Assembly (NCBI GenBank): GCA_964036045.1
Contig: OZ038397.1
Location: 27,025,346-27,089,345 of the forward strand
Direction of reading: 5' to 3'
Origin: Eutreptiella sp. 'Long Island Sound 2002'
Taxonomy: Eukaryota > Euglenozoa > Euglenophyceae > Eutreptiales > Eutreptiaceae
DNA: 64,000 nucleotides
The translations under genes were made by a program, and so were the position numbers. Under the pieces are notes generated by a model. That model had not been told where the DNA came from, searched no databases, and worked only from the letters and a program-made list of their open reading frames with translations. This document shows positions 9,659 to 18,841 of this stretch, in pieces (within the stretch, counting starts at the first letter, position 1; each line of letters opens with the position of its first letter).

Positions 9659-10405
9659 TGTAACTGCGGTCGCCCACCAAAGCCAGACACCCGATCCAAC
9701 AACAAGTGCTGATCTTATATACACCTACATTTCATTCCACGCATATTTTTTGCCTTCACTCCAAGGCAGTACGAGGACTTAATTGAAGCGCGACGCCTTT
9801 GACAGACGCGCACACGTGCTATTCCTACGCATGTACAGTATCATGAAATGATGAGAATGCTCGGCAGGATAGCCAGGACAGCACACCAAGAGTGCTACGC
9901 AATGTTTCTGCTTGTGGGGATATTATTGCAAAGTTTGTTTCTGACAGAGATGTACATACTTTCCTGTTTGTGTTGCTCAGGGGTGTTGTAAGCCCATGTA
10001 TTGTCTCTGGCGTTGTGGACCTACGTGACAACCGGAATAACAAATCAGTACAAGTACTGCAGCTTTGGTCTTTGCCGTCGCTTCCCTTGTTCCTCCCAAC
10101 TATTTTCTCAAACTGTGGTTTTGTCTCAGCCGGAGACCCAGTAGGAGAATCATGATATGGTCTTCAAACAATAAGTGGGACAGCAAACTACGGCAGAAGC
10201 AAGCACCTCAAAATAGGTCCACTCCACGCCTGTTGCCACCTACATGGGCAAGCGCCGCAGGGTCGCCGGGCCCCAAGCACCAGGGCCAGGAATCACCCCA
10301 AGGTTCCCCTTCACTGCCGCTCGGACTACCCAAGGGTCCAGAACACGGAGCTACCGCCAGACAATGGCCATGTGAACCGAGCGCACCACAAAGGGCGAAC
10401 TTACA
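9659..10405 (+). repeat. 5' LTR (747 bp)
   Basis: Identical to 14802-15548 as far as I can read. It contains a TATA-like CTTATATACACC about 55 bp from its left end and the ATG of the element's protein at 10152, so the coding region starts inside the LTR. Confidence 0.92.
9713..9724 (+). promoter_or_regulatory. TATA-like element in LTR
   Basis: CTTATATACACC near the left end of the LTR; the same sequence recurs in the right LTR near 14856. It is a candidate core promoter for the element, judged by sequence only. Confidence 0.35.
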
Positions 10406-11768
10406 AGACAATACATGTTCTATGTCTGCTGCGCTTGTTGATGGTGCTACAGAGCAGAAGCAGAGCTGCGGCGAATGCAGACGCTGCTTGATTGGCTGGT
10501 CGTGCGTCAATGCAAGGCTACACAGCCCGCGCACAACAGAATCATGTTCCTGGGATGACATCGTTGCCCGTCTTGTGAAAGAACGTGCTCAGTTTGAAAA
10601 GGAGGCAGCCGAAGTCCGAGCTCGCGGGCTCGCCACGAGTGTCACATGTGACTGTTGCTTCTTTGGTTGCCCTTTCTGTATTGTGTGGGATGAGGTCGAC
10701 GAAGAGAGGAACACTTATGCCGAAGAGCCAAACCACGTTGGAGAAGAGACGCGCGAAGTGTTTCATATTGCAGGGCTGAGAGCGCCAGACGCCGTCCACG
10801 TGGTTTTGGAGGATTTCTGGGAAAGTCTACTGGATGTCGCCTGGAAATCTGGATCCGAGGTTGTGGAGAATCTCTGGGAAGTAACAGCGCAACAGCTGCA
10901 AGATATGTTCGGACACGTCGACTCACTGTCTGCTGCGAGGCTACTACCGAGCCCAGTCAGGTGCTGGGCTAGGATTTGTTGCAAGGTTCTTTGCGGCGAG
11001 TGCGAGCCGTGGCATGATTCTCAGGCGCTGTACGATTTTGTTTATCTTGTTCTGTATAATGTGTGGATGCAAAGTGAAGGAAACACTATGGTCTTGGGTC
11101 GTTTGGACAACGAGTTTCAGACCGCCTACCACTATGAAGAAGACGACGGAGAAGAGGCTTCTGACGGTAGCGAGCCCATTGAGCTGGACGCTGACGACTA
11201 CTGGGACTCCTTCATTATCGGTGAGAAAGAACAGTTAGAGTGGTGGTACCTAAAGAACAGTGGCCCTCAGTTGCAGCTGTACTACACAAATGAGGACTAC
11301 TACCAAGACCAAGTCGAAGACGAAGAGGCAGAATCAGACGTCGATGCCGAAGAGGAAGAGGCAGAAGCAGACGTCGAGGCTGATCAGGATGAGGCACAAC
11401 CCAATGAATACTACTATCAAGACCACGTCGAAGAGGAAGAGGCAGAAGCAGAAGAAGATTTTTCTGAAGAAATTGACGACAACTCGGAGAATAAGGAGAG
11501 CTCAGAACACGAGCCTGAAGAGTCTTTTTCTGGAGGAGCTGACGACCCTGCAGAGAGCAAGGAAAATCGGTCCTATGGGTCTGAACTGTCCTCTCCTTTG
11601 CAGGATGTAGGACCTCTAGAGAGCCCTGATGCGTTTTCGTTTACAGCACCAGTCCCTGTGACAGCTCATTCTCTGTCTGTCACCACTCACTCTCAAAGTC
11701 GGTGGTGCAGGTACGGCACACGGTGCTGGCGTCACAAGGAAGGACAGTGTCATTTCCGCCACAAGTAG
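10152..11768 (+). CDS. Acidic gag-like protein with C-terminal CCCH motif (LTR element)
   Basis: This is the only long convincing frame of the LTR element: 538 residues from an ATG inside the 5' LTR to a TAG. The N-terminal 85 or so residues are basic and Pro-rich. A Cys-rich segment follows (CGECRRCLIGWSC near 10470-10510 and CDCCFFGCPFC near 10649-10680), then a helical region rich in Trp and Leu. The long acidic tract contains two similar blocks (YYQDQVEDEEAE and YYQDHVEEEEAE). The last residues, CRYGTRCWRHKEGQCHFRH, form a C-x5-C-x7-C-x3-H pattern resembling a CCCH finger. Position in the element suggests a gag-like RNA-binding role. There is no similarity I recognise, so this is inference. 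Confidence 0.6.
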   Translation: MIWSSNNKWDSKLRQKQAPQNRSTPRLLPPTWASAAGSPGPKHQGQESPQGSPSLPLGLPKGPEHGATARQWPCEPSAPQRANLQDNTCSMSAALVDGATEQKQSCGECRRCLIGWSCVNARLHSPRTTESCSWDDIVARLVKERAQFEKEAAEVRARGLATSVTCDCCFFGCPFCIVWDEVDEERNTYAEEPNHVGEETREVFHIAGLRAPDAVHVVLEDFWESLLDVAWKSGSEVVENLWEVTAQQLQDMFGHVDSLSAARLLPSPVRCWARICCKVLCGECEPWHDSQALYDFVYLVLYNVWMQSEGNTMVLGRLDNEFQTAYHYEEDDGEEASDGSEPIELDADDYWDSFIIGEKEQLEWWYLKNSGPQLQLYYTNEDYYQDQVEDEEAESDVDAEEEEAEADVEADQDEAQPNEYYYQDHVEEEEAEAEEDFSEEIDDNSENKESSEHEPEESFSGGADDPAESKENRSYGSELSSPLQDVGPLESPDAFSFTAPVPVTAHSLSVTTHSQSRWCRYGTRCWRHKEGQCHFRHK

Positions 11769-13810
11769 AGTTTGTTGACTTCTGTACAGTGCATTATTGC
11801 TTCGACGACCCTTTGTACCCCTTCGCCACGACAGCTGCTCACTTCCTCCGCTCGCCATTGGACCCCTGTGCGAGCGAGGGGCAGTGCTTGCTAGTGCTGG
11901 GCCAAGCGTTCGAAGGCCGTCCAACTCTTACTAAAACTCACGGAGTGGGAAGTATTGCTGTTGACGGATGATTCCCCCTTCCTTTTTGTTTTTCCTCTTC
12001 AACTAGTGGTGCTGGGCTTGCCACGGCGCTGTCCAGGTACCAGCTCAATGGCCTGGGGGTGGCGACCAGATAGCCTTCGTTGAGTTGAACTTGAGTCCAC
12101 AATTTTTTAGGGTTAATTCTTGAGAGCAGGCTGTGGTAACCTGATGTCTGTTTGCTTGTCTGAAGTTTTGATAACCTGCAGTGAACGCTTGAGGTCCTGA
12201 AGTTTCAAGGCTGGAAATTTCAGAGCATTCCTAAGTGTCATCATTGAACAACGCTGGGTGTCAGGGCTGAACATTTCGTTTCTCTCCACTCATCCTTTCC
12301 TCAAGCCATGCCATGTCGGTTCAAAATGCCTTCGTCCTGGAAAGAGGTGGTGCTGCAGTGCGTCGACAGCAATACAGGTGTACGACCTTGTATCCAGCTC
12401 CCTTGTACAAACCAGCCCTGAAGTGCCTGAAGTGCTGTTCCTCCCTTTCCTTACATGTTTGATTTGTCCAGGTCTTGGTCTGTTTGTTGGTTGGTTTTAT
12501 TGTTCCTACAAGGTCAACTGTCCATCGTCGTTCTGTTTGCCCTTCCAGTGGAGACATCGTATTCAAATGAACGAAGTCCTGGTTTGTTGCCTTTTGTTGG
12601 AATTTGGGGAGTACAGTACAGGTCCACAAGGTGTTTGTTTCTCTCATTTTGGTGTTCTTGAAGCAATTTTGAAGTTTGAAGTTGGATTTTGATATTTTGT
12701 TGCGAATCAGAGTCCCTGTTCCCTGGCGAGGCGCTCGGACAGGGTTACGGCGCTCACAACGTGACGCTCTACGCTGCGCTGACAGCGTTTGACTGTCCTG
12801 CGCCACCTGTAGCAGCTAATTCTGTTTCAATTCTTCAATTTTGCAAATTTTCAAATTTTGCTCTCTTTTTCTGTCGGCGACGCTTGTCGTCGCTTTTCGA
12901 CGCGCGAGTGCGTTCGTGGCACTCGTCGACACTGGTATTGTGTGTCGACGGCTCTCTTCCAGCGTCTTGCCCAGTTTCAGGGCTTCATCCTGACCCATTT
13001 TGGGTTTTTAGACCTTTTTGGCCTGTTTCTGGCCAAATGTGCCATTTTTGGCAGGGTCGGTCGCAAGCGACAGCTGCAACGCGTGGCGACGCCCTCCGTC
13101 GTTTGCCACGGCGTCGCTGGGGCACTCCGAGTGCACCTGGGTGTTTTCGAGGTGAGTTTTGGGTCGATTTTGGTCATTTTTCACTCTTTGAGAGGATTTC
13201 ATCTTTGTGATCATCCATCACCATTTCAAGTCAATCAGCCTATTTTGGCTGCTCATGTGCAGTCAACTCCTTCGCCAGAGCGAACCTGTAAGTGAGTTAC
13301 GAATGGTCAGAACTTGGTAACAACCTTTCACATCTTTCACCATCCACGCTCAGTGCATCAAGAATGACAGTTCACAGGACACTTGACACATGACTTGAAG
13401 AAGTGACCATGATGGTAGTTGAGCAGAGGATTAACCCACTCAATTGCTGTATATCCAGTTTTCTTCCGACAAGTCTACTTCTGTTTGGCGACTCAGATCA
13501 CAGACACTGATAGGTTGTACCACAGTGTCCACTTTGATCTTGTCTGGGGACTCATAGGTATTACCAGGGTCTCGCGCTGATAGGTACTACCACAGCGGAC
13601 ACCACTCCACGCCACTTTAGCTCTGCACACTACCTGCGTCTGAATTAGCCATTGCATTATGGACACAAGCCGGTTGACGTGCGGCAACACGCAACTAGTT
13701 ACTCTTGCCGGAGTAGGGCTGACTTGTACTCGTTCGGAGAGACAAGAAATCCACGTGTTTGTTTGGTGCGTCTTAGCTGCCGGGTATCAGGCCGTGGCAG
13801 CACTGCAGCA

Positions 13811-13881
13811 AAGACCCCACAGACCCCACAACCACAGCAGGCAAAGAGGGAAAAGACCCCACAGACCCCACAACCACAGCA
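13811..13881 (+). repeat. Two-copy minisatellite
   Basis: The segment AGACCCCACAGACCCCACAA and its continuation ACCACAGCAG occur twice, about 46 bp apart, separated by GCAAAGAGGGAAA. Confidence 0.75.
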
Positions 13882-14109
13882 GAGCCGCAGAATGTTCACT
13901 TGATCCCTTTTCTCACCCGCATATACCGACATTTTTTCGCACATTCTTTCTGTCCTCCAGCCATGTATCTGTGTGCCAGCTTCAGACGCCACTGTCGCTT
14001 GTACATACCTCAGTTTGGGTACGCCAAAGAAAATGGAGCATTCAGGAGGTTTGGAATTTCAGTTCCAATTTCAATCAGCAGTTCATCTCAGCAATCATGT
14101 CAGTGTCAT

Positions 14110-14345
14110 TCATGTCATCAGTTTCATCCACCATTCATCATTCATCATTCAGCACTTTATCAATTCATCAGGAGTTTATCAGCAGTCTATCGATTCATCA
14201 TCATTCATCATCTCATCATTCATCATCATTCATCATCCATTCTGTTGTTGTCAGCATGTAACATTGCATTGCACATGACTTCAGTGTCAGTGCATCATCA
14301 TTCATCATCATCCGCAGCATCACTCCATAAATTATTATCAATATT
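14110..14345 (+). repeat. CATTCATC-rich low-complexity tract
   Basis: Irregular repetition of ATTCATC, TTCATCA and related heptamers; slippage-type sequence with no coding value. Confidence 0.7.
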
Positions 14346-14794
14346 TACAGCTCTTTTGACTGTCATGCAGCGACAATTCCAGTGTATGCATGGCATGCTG
14401 CGATGTGTCAGGTTCATAGGTCAAACCAGAACCAGGTTGATAGGTCAAACCACAGCCGCAAAAAGAGTCACTGTTTTGTGGGACACATGTGCAGACCCGG
14501 AAGTTGATAGGTAACACCACAGCTGTCGAGGGTATACATGGACCAGCAGTGAGCTGCCAACCACTTGTTAGTGAGATAGGTAATTGAATTGCTTGACCAG
14601 CACACAGGGTACACAGTCGGCTGGGGTGCGGCAACACCCAGGTAGCTGCGCTTGCCGTTGCAGGGCTGTTGTAGGGATGCTTCAGACGGCCCTACTTTGT
14701 GACTGTGACAGTTTCTAGGTTCAAGCATGTGCCAGGTGTGGCCGACCGCATTACTCTGTGCGTATCGGCCTCACCCCCGTAGGTGCGTCCTGGT

Positions 14795-14801
14795 AGGGGG
14801 G
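14795..14801 (+). other. Polypurine tract of LTR element
   Basis: AGGGGGG immediately before the TG that opens the 3' LTR, the expected site of plus-strand priming. Confidence 0.6.
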
Positions 14802-15548
14802 TGTAACTGCGGTCGCCCACCAAAGCCAGACACCCGATCCAACAACAAGTGCTGATCTTATATACACCTACATTTCATTCCACGCATATTTTTTGCCTTC
14901 ACTCCAAGGCAGTACGAGGACTTAATTGAAGCGCGACGCCTTTGACAGACGCGCACACGTGCTATTCCTACGCATGTACAGTATCATGAAATGATGAGAA
15001 TGCTCGGCAGGATAGCCAGGACAGCACACCAAGAGTGCTACGCAATGTTTCTGCTTGTGGGGATATTATTGCAAAGTTTGTTTCTGACAGAGATGTACAT
15101 ACTTTCCTGTTTGTGTTGCTCAGGGGTGTTGTAAGCCCATGTATTGTCTCTGGCGTTGTGGACCTACGTGACAACCGGAATAACAAATCAGTACAAGTAC
15201 TGCAGCTTTGGTCTTTGCCGTCGCTTCCCTTGTTCCTCCCAACTATTTTCTCAAACTGTGGTTTTGTCTCAGCCGGAGACCCAGTAGGAGAATCATGATA
15301 TGGTCTTCAAACAATAAGTGGGACAGCAAACTACGGCAGAAGCAAGCACCTCAAAATAGGTCCACTCCACGCCTGTTGCCACCTACATGGGCAAGCGCCG
15401 CAGGGTCGCCGGGCCCCAAGCACCAGGGCCAGGAATCACCCCAAGGTTCCCCTTCACTGCCGCTCGGACTACCCAAGGGTCCAGAACACGGAGCTACCGC
15501 CAGACAATGGCCATGTGAACCGAGCGCACCACAAAGGGCGAACTTACA
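14802..15548 (+). repeat. 3' LTR (747 bp)
   Basis: Direct copy of 9659-10405, offset 5143 bp throughout, ending TTACA and followed by the second TTCTC of the target duplication. Confidence 0.92.
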
Positions 15549-15566
15549 TTCTCCTGTTTTTTGCAG

Positions 15567-15929
15567 CTCATGAACACTCTTTCTGCACAATATCCAGACC
15601 CTGTGATTCGCGCTGCTGTTATTGAGTCTGCTCGCATCAGCTGGCATTGTCACGACGTTGAACCTGTGTTGAGCACCGGTCACCGCGTGGTTTCTCCTTG
15701 CTTGCAGTGCGATTTGGGGGTCCCCTTCTCTTGTGGCCACGCTTACTGCCTCCCTCAGCAGCTGGAATTTGCCAATTGGGACCGCCGCTCTTGGACTGGT
15801 CCTAGGTTGGTGCCGCTTCTCGATGCTCACGTTGTTTCAGCTCCAGGAACTGACTGCAGATGCGACGAAACTGCGGCAGTTCCTCACGGAATATGGTTTT
15901 CTGGATCCCGTATTTTCCGTTTTGACGAG
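15567..15929 (+). CDS. Single open exon inside the TIR element
   Basis: A 363-bp stretch (121 codons, no stop) bounded on the left by a pyrimidine tract ending TTTTTTGCAG and on the right by GAG followed by GTAAAC, a good acceptor and a good donor. The peptide contains several Cys and His (SWHCHDV, CLQCDLGVPFSCGHAYC, TDCRCDE), suggesting a metal-binding or disulphide-rich fragment. Its length is divisible by three, so insertion into an intron could add it to a host transcript without shifting frame. I do not recognise the family. It sits between the two 128-bp TIRs, so it travels with them. Confidence 0.5.
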
Positions 15930-15938
15930 GTAAACCAC

Positions 15939-16066
15939 TCCCAAATCCTTCTCTAACCCTCAAAAACGGATTCCCCACCCTCAAAATAGGGGGGGGGTCC
16001 CCTACACCCCCACCCGACCCCTCCTTCTACCCTACACCCTGGTAGGTACACTGCCTCGGATATGCC
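15939..16066 (-). repeat. Right terminal inverted repeat (128 bp)
   Basis: Reverse complement of 9521-9648; its outer end GATATGCC abuts the next (TA)n array. Confidence 0.9.
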
Positions 16067-16158
16067 ATATATATATATATATCTATATGTATATATCTAT
16101 ATATATATATATATATATATATCTATATATATATATCTATCTATATATATATATATAT

Positions 16159-16212
<54 letters not shown>

Positions 16213-16221
16213 ATATATATA
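16067..16221. repeat. (TA)n array with TCTA/TGTA interruptions
   Basis: About 155 bp of TA dinucleotides with scattered ATCTATAT and TGTATA variants, between the TIR element and the left end of R1 copy A. Confidence 0.93.
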
Positions 16222-17032
16222 TTACTACACCCCTTTCCCCTTAAATCTAGCTAACAAGCAACAAGCAAGCAACAACTGAAGCCGGTTCGGACCCCCGTGG
16301 CCATCTTGGGGTCACTTGGGGTGTGTATCTATGTGCCGGCAAGCCGCCATTGGCTGATATCATACTCTCCCGTCCACCTGAACTAACCCGATGTGATAGT
16401 GTGATAGGTTTGGCCATTCCGGCTATGATCGGCCATATTCAGAACCAAGGCACCGCCAGCGGAGATTTATATATCGGAATATCAGGAATCAACAGGGTTT
16501 TATTATCATAATGTTTCCGTAATTTTTCAGCCTTCCGTTCTGATAGTCAATGTATCGGCGACTGTCAGTTGGCTCGCGATTTTGCGTTAACCGATTGGTT
16601 AACTGTTATTTCCAGATATTTTGGCGGATACTCCGTTGAAGGGTCAGATTTCATCAGCAAAGGGTTCGTTGCTTCCGCAATTTTCTAAATAAGCACTCGA
16701 AATTTTAATCTGAATTTTTCGCGATGTCGAAATCGGATTTTCGACTTCGACATCGCCGCACTTGATTTGGACTTCTTCGAGTGGTCGTACGCCTTTCCAT
16801 ATGCCCGAATCAGGTTTCCCTTATACTTGCCACCCATTTGACTTGGAGATATAAGGGAAACAAAAGTGAATCGTGGGACCACTTTGAATGACCATATCTA
16901 CGCGCGAGTGTGAGGAAAGAGAATAAGGAAGGTTGGGTTGCAAGCGCCTTAGTCTCAAGTTAATTTAGGAAGCATCAAACGCCTTTGGTGCGCACACATG
17001 CCCGGTGTAGCAAGGGATAAGGGTCAAGAGGG

Positions 17033-17038
17033 TATAAA
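17033..17038 (+). promoter_or_regulatory. TATA box in gypsy LTR
   Basis: TATAAA within GAGGGTATAAAGTG, conserved in the right LTR at 27855-27860. It is a plausible core promoter for the element, about 755 bp into the LTR. Confidence 0.5.
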
Positions 17039-17213
17039 GTGATATATAACTCTTGGACCGTGCAACCGAATAGTTTAATGCGACTTTCGAGTGTGCCGCA
17101 TGAGTGTTGGGGTGGCATAGCAACTTTCCTTGGGTTCCTACGTATTTTTAACGTGAAGTTATGTCAATGGAGGGACATGGCATATCATGGTGGGAGCCAT
17201 ATTTTGAGGGTAT

Positions 17214-17834
17214 GTGTTGTATGCATGGTATATGTTTGATATGCTCACCCCCATGTTATATATCTTCGTGTGGCCGAAGAGATGGGGAGCCATACGTGAC
17301 AAGGGCTTTGCCCATGTCCCAATTGTGGAATTCAAAGCGCTAGACCAAGTCTACCGCATATGTATTGCTCATGGTATGTTTGACAAAGAGATCCATGGGT
17401 GCACTCCCATTTTCATGGGGCATGTAGATATTAGTGGCGAAGGTATCTCCATGCGCCCGATTGGGGATCCAAGTGGGGGAATTGTTCGCAAATGGTTCCA
17501 ATCATTTGTGTATTGGATCATGAGCGGATATCATGGGTGAGCATAGAGATATACTATCATGACAACTTTGTATTTGGGCATATTTTCATGTTTTTGACCT
17601 CAATTTTTGCTCATTTTTGCGTTTTGTGTACTCACCTGGTCAGCTAACAGCAAGAAACCTATGGAGAGTCGAACCATGGTATGTTGTTCATATGTTGGCA
17701 TATGCTTTGGAGTTGAACACCACCATATGCCGGATCGCGTACTCCATTTGGCTTGGCGCACGAAGGATTTCAAGAATTGGTCTCAAGATCATGGGCTGAC
17801 TTGGGCAGTGCGTGGCGCCCATATCCGAAGGTGA
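17214..17834 (+). other. Open frames within the LTR, possible captured coding fragment
   Basis: A 108-codon frame (17214-17540) contains protein-like text such as KRWGAIRDKGFAHVPIVEF and GCTPIFMGHVDISGEGISM. A second frame (17607-17834) follows. In the 3' LTR the first frame ends eight residues early, by a TGG to TGA change near 28338, while the second is longer (28429-28761). The residue mix looks more like a real protein than the surrounding LTR. I do not recognise it. It could be an exon captured from a host gene or chance. Confidence 0.25.
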
Positions 17835-18621
17835 AATGGGGATGTACATAGGCATTGGCCTTTGGTCTCTATCCTCCATGAATACTAGACTTCGATTCCA
17901 TGCATGCTTTGAGCCTTCGGATAAGTAGTAACCTCAATTTTGAGCATATATTTGATATATGGCCAATATGGTGTGAATTGGCAGTTTTTTGACATGTTAT
18001 GAGTTCAAACTCATAGGTCATTTCTCTAAGCCCATTCGACTCCAAGTCCAACCAAGGTTATGTCAGTGTAGGGCATGGTCCTGAGTGCCACTCTAGGCCA
18101 TGACACGCCACCTCACCTATTGGGCTAGGATTTAGAGGCTTGGGAGTGAACACATTTTTGGGGTTTATGTAGTGACTTTTGACATATGGTATTCAGCCAT
18201 CTCATTTGACCTGGTTCAGGGTAATATGTTGGTGAGTCAAGGGAAGGTCTTGAGTCCAGGGAATGAGGGGTTAATGGTTGTGAATGTGTCTGTTTACCTC
18301 TTTCCCCAACTTTGCTTCATTTGTGTTCATATGCATATTTCAGGGCTTTCTTCCTTGGTGCAATTCTTGTACATGCCCGCCACCGTGGGAATACCGGTGT
18401 GCTGAACGAAAGCCCGCAGCCTGATTTGGATTGTGAATTGGGTTATTGCTGTACTTGTGGGATCTGGTTGCTGTTTCAGGGTTGAAGGAGGATTTTATTT
18501 CTATATTTTTGGATTTGGGCCCTGGAAATTGAGGAATGCAATCGTTAATCCGGAGTAAATCAGCAGGGGTTACAGGCGGAAGGGGCACAGCGGGGGCCGG
18601 TCCTGGTAGGGACCTTCTTTA

Positions 18622-18633
18622 TGGTAGCAGAGG
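18622..18633 (+). other. Primer-binding site, initiator Met tRNA
   Basis: TGGTAGCAGAGG is complementary to the 3' end (CCUCUGCUACCA) of eukaryotic initiator tRNA-Met and starts one base after the LTR end. Confidence 0.85.
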
Positions 18634-18841
18634 CTTACCTGCTGCCCCTCCCTACCGCCGACCCGGGGACTTGGGCCCTTATGAGCCCTGCCCAAGTACG
18701 CCCCGGGTGCGTATTGTGGACTCGGTGGAGACCACGCCGGAGATTGGAGCCATAGAAGGACCGAGACGTTCAAGAGCATGGCGAACTCCGGAAGTTGAAG
18801 CCCGAAGAGAAGAACGACACTCGGGAAGAGGAGGACGTGAC

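Larger units (their letters stand above)
13509..14525 (+). repeat. Recurring TGATAGGTNNNACCACAG motif
   Basis: Close matches occur near 13509, 13578, 14434 and 14504, with shorter variants (CATAGGTNNNACCAG) near 13552 and 14416. They lie in the 3' interior of the LTR element, in two clusters about 900 bp apart, each cluster ending beside a GTGCGGCAACAC block. Function unknown; possibly protein-binding sites or remnants of an internal duplication. Confidence 0.6.
11769..14801. other. Non-coding interior of LTR element
   Basis: About 3 kb without a recognisable gene. It is AT-richer than the flanks. It contains a recurring TGATAGGTNNNACCACAG motif, a 46-bp direct repeat, a CATTCATC-rich tract and two diverged copies of a GTGCGGCAACAC block (near 13680 and 14625). 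No reverse transcriptase or integrase motif was found in any frame. Confidence 0.6.
9659..15548 (+). mobile_element. LTR retroelement without recognisable pol, identical LTRs
   Basis: Direct repeats at 9659-10405 and 14802-15548 (747 bp each, no difference seen) begin TGTAA and end TTACA, the usual TG...CA LTR form. The 5-bp sequence TTCTC occurs immediately before 9659 and immediately after 15548, a clean target-site duplication. A polypurine tract (AGGGGGG) directly precedes the right LTR at 14795-14801. The internal 4.4 kb encodes one acidic protein with a terminal CCCH motif. No protease, reverse transcriptase or integrase is recognisable, so the element is probably non-autonomous (LARD-like). 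Orientation comes from the coding strand and the PPT. Identical LTRs imply a very recent insertion. Confidence 0.87.
9521..16066. mobile_element. TIR element carrying one open exon, interrupted by an LTR element
   Basis: The termini at 9521-9648 and 15939-16066 are inverted copies of each other over about 128 bp, and both abut (TA)n arrays. Removing the nested LTR element (9659-15548 and one copy of its TTCTC target duplication) leaves an element of about 650 bp. Its centre is a 363-bp open stretch with a splice acceptor on its left and a donor on its right. Only terminal repeats and this exon remain, with no transposase, so it looks like a non-autonomous Pack-type element that captured an exon. 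The target duplication cannot be defined because both flanks are TA. The superfamily is unknown. Confidence 0.72.
16277..18620 (+). repeat. 5' LTR of gypsy element
   Basis: Begins TGAAGCCGG. It ends at ...CTTCTTT, one base before the primer-binding site; the end is not the usual CA, so the boundary could be off by one. It contains a TATAAA at 17033 and open frames described separately. Compared with the right LTR it lacks 11 bp (near 17831). Confidence 0.92.

Noticed and set aside
14110-14345. CRISPR-like spaced repeats
   Set aside because: The repeats are short, irregular ATTCATC slippage words without constant repeat/spacer lengths, in a eukaryotic element.
9659-15548. Reading the 747-bp direct repeats as duplicated gene promoters
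   Set aside because: TG...CA ends, the flanking TTCTC duplication and the polypurine tract show that they are LTRs.
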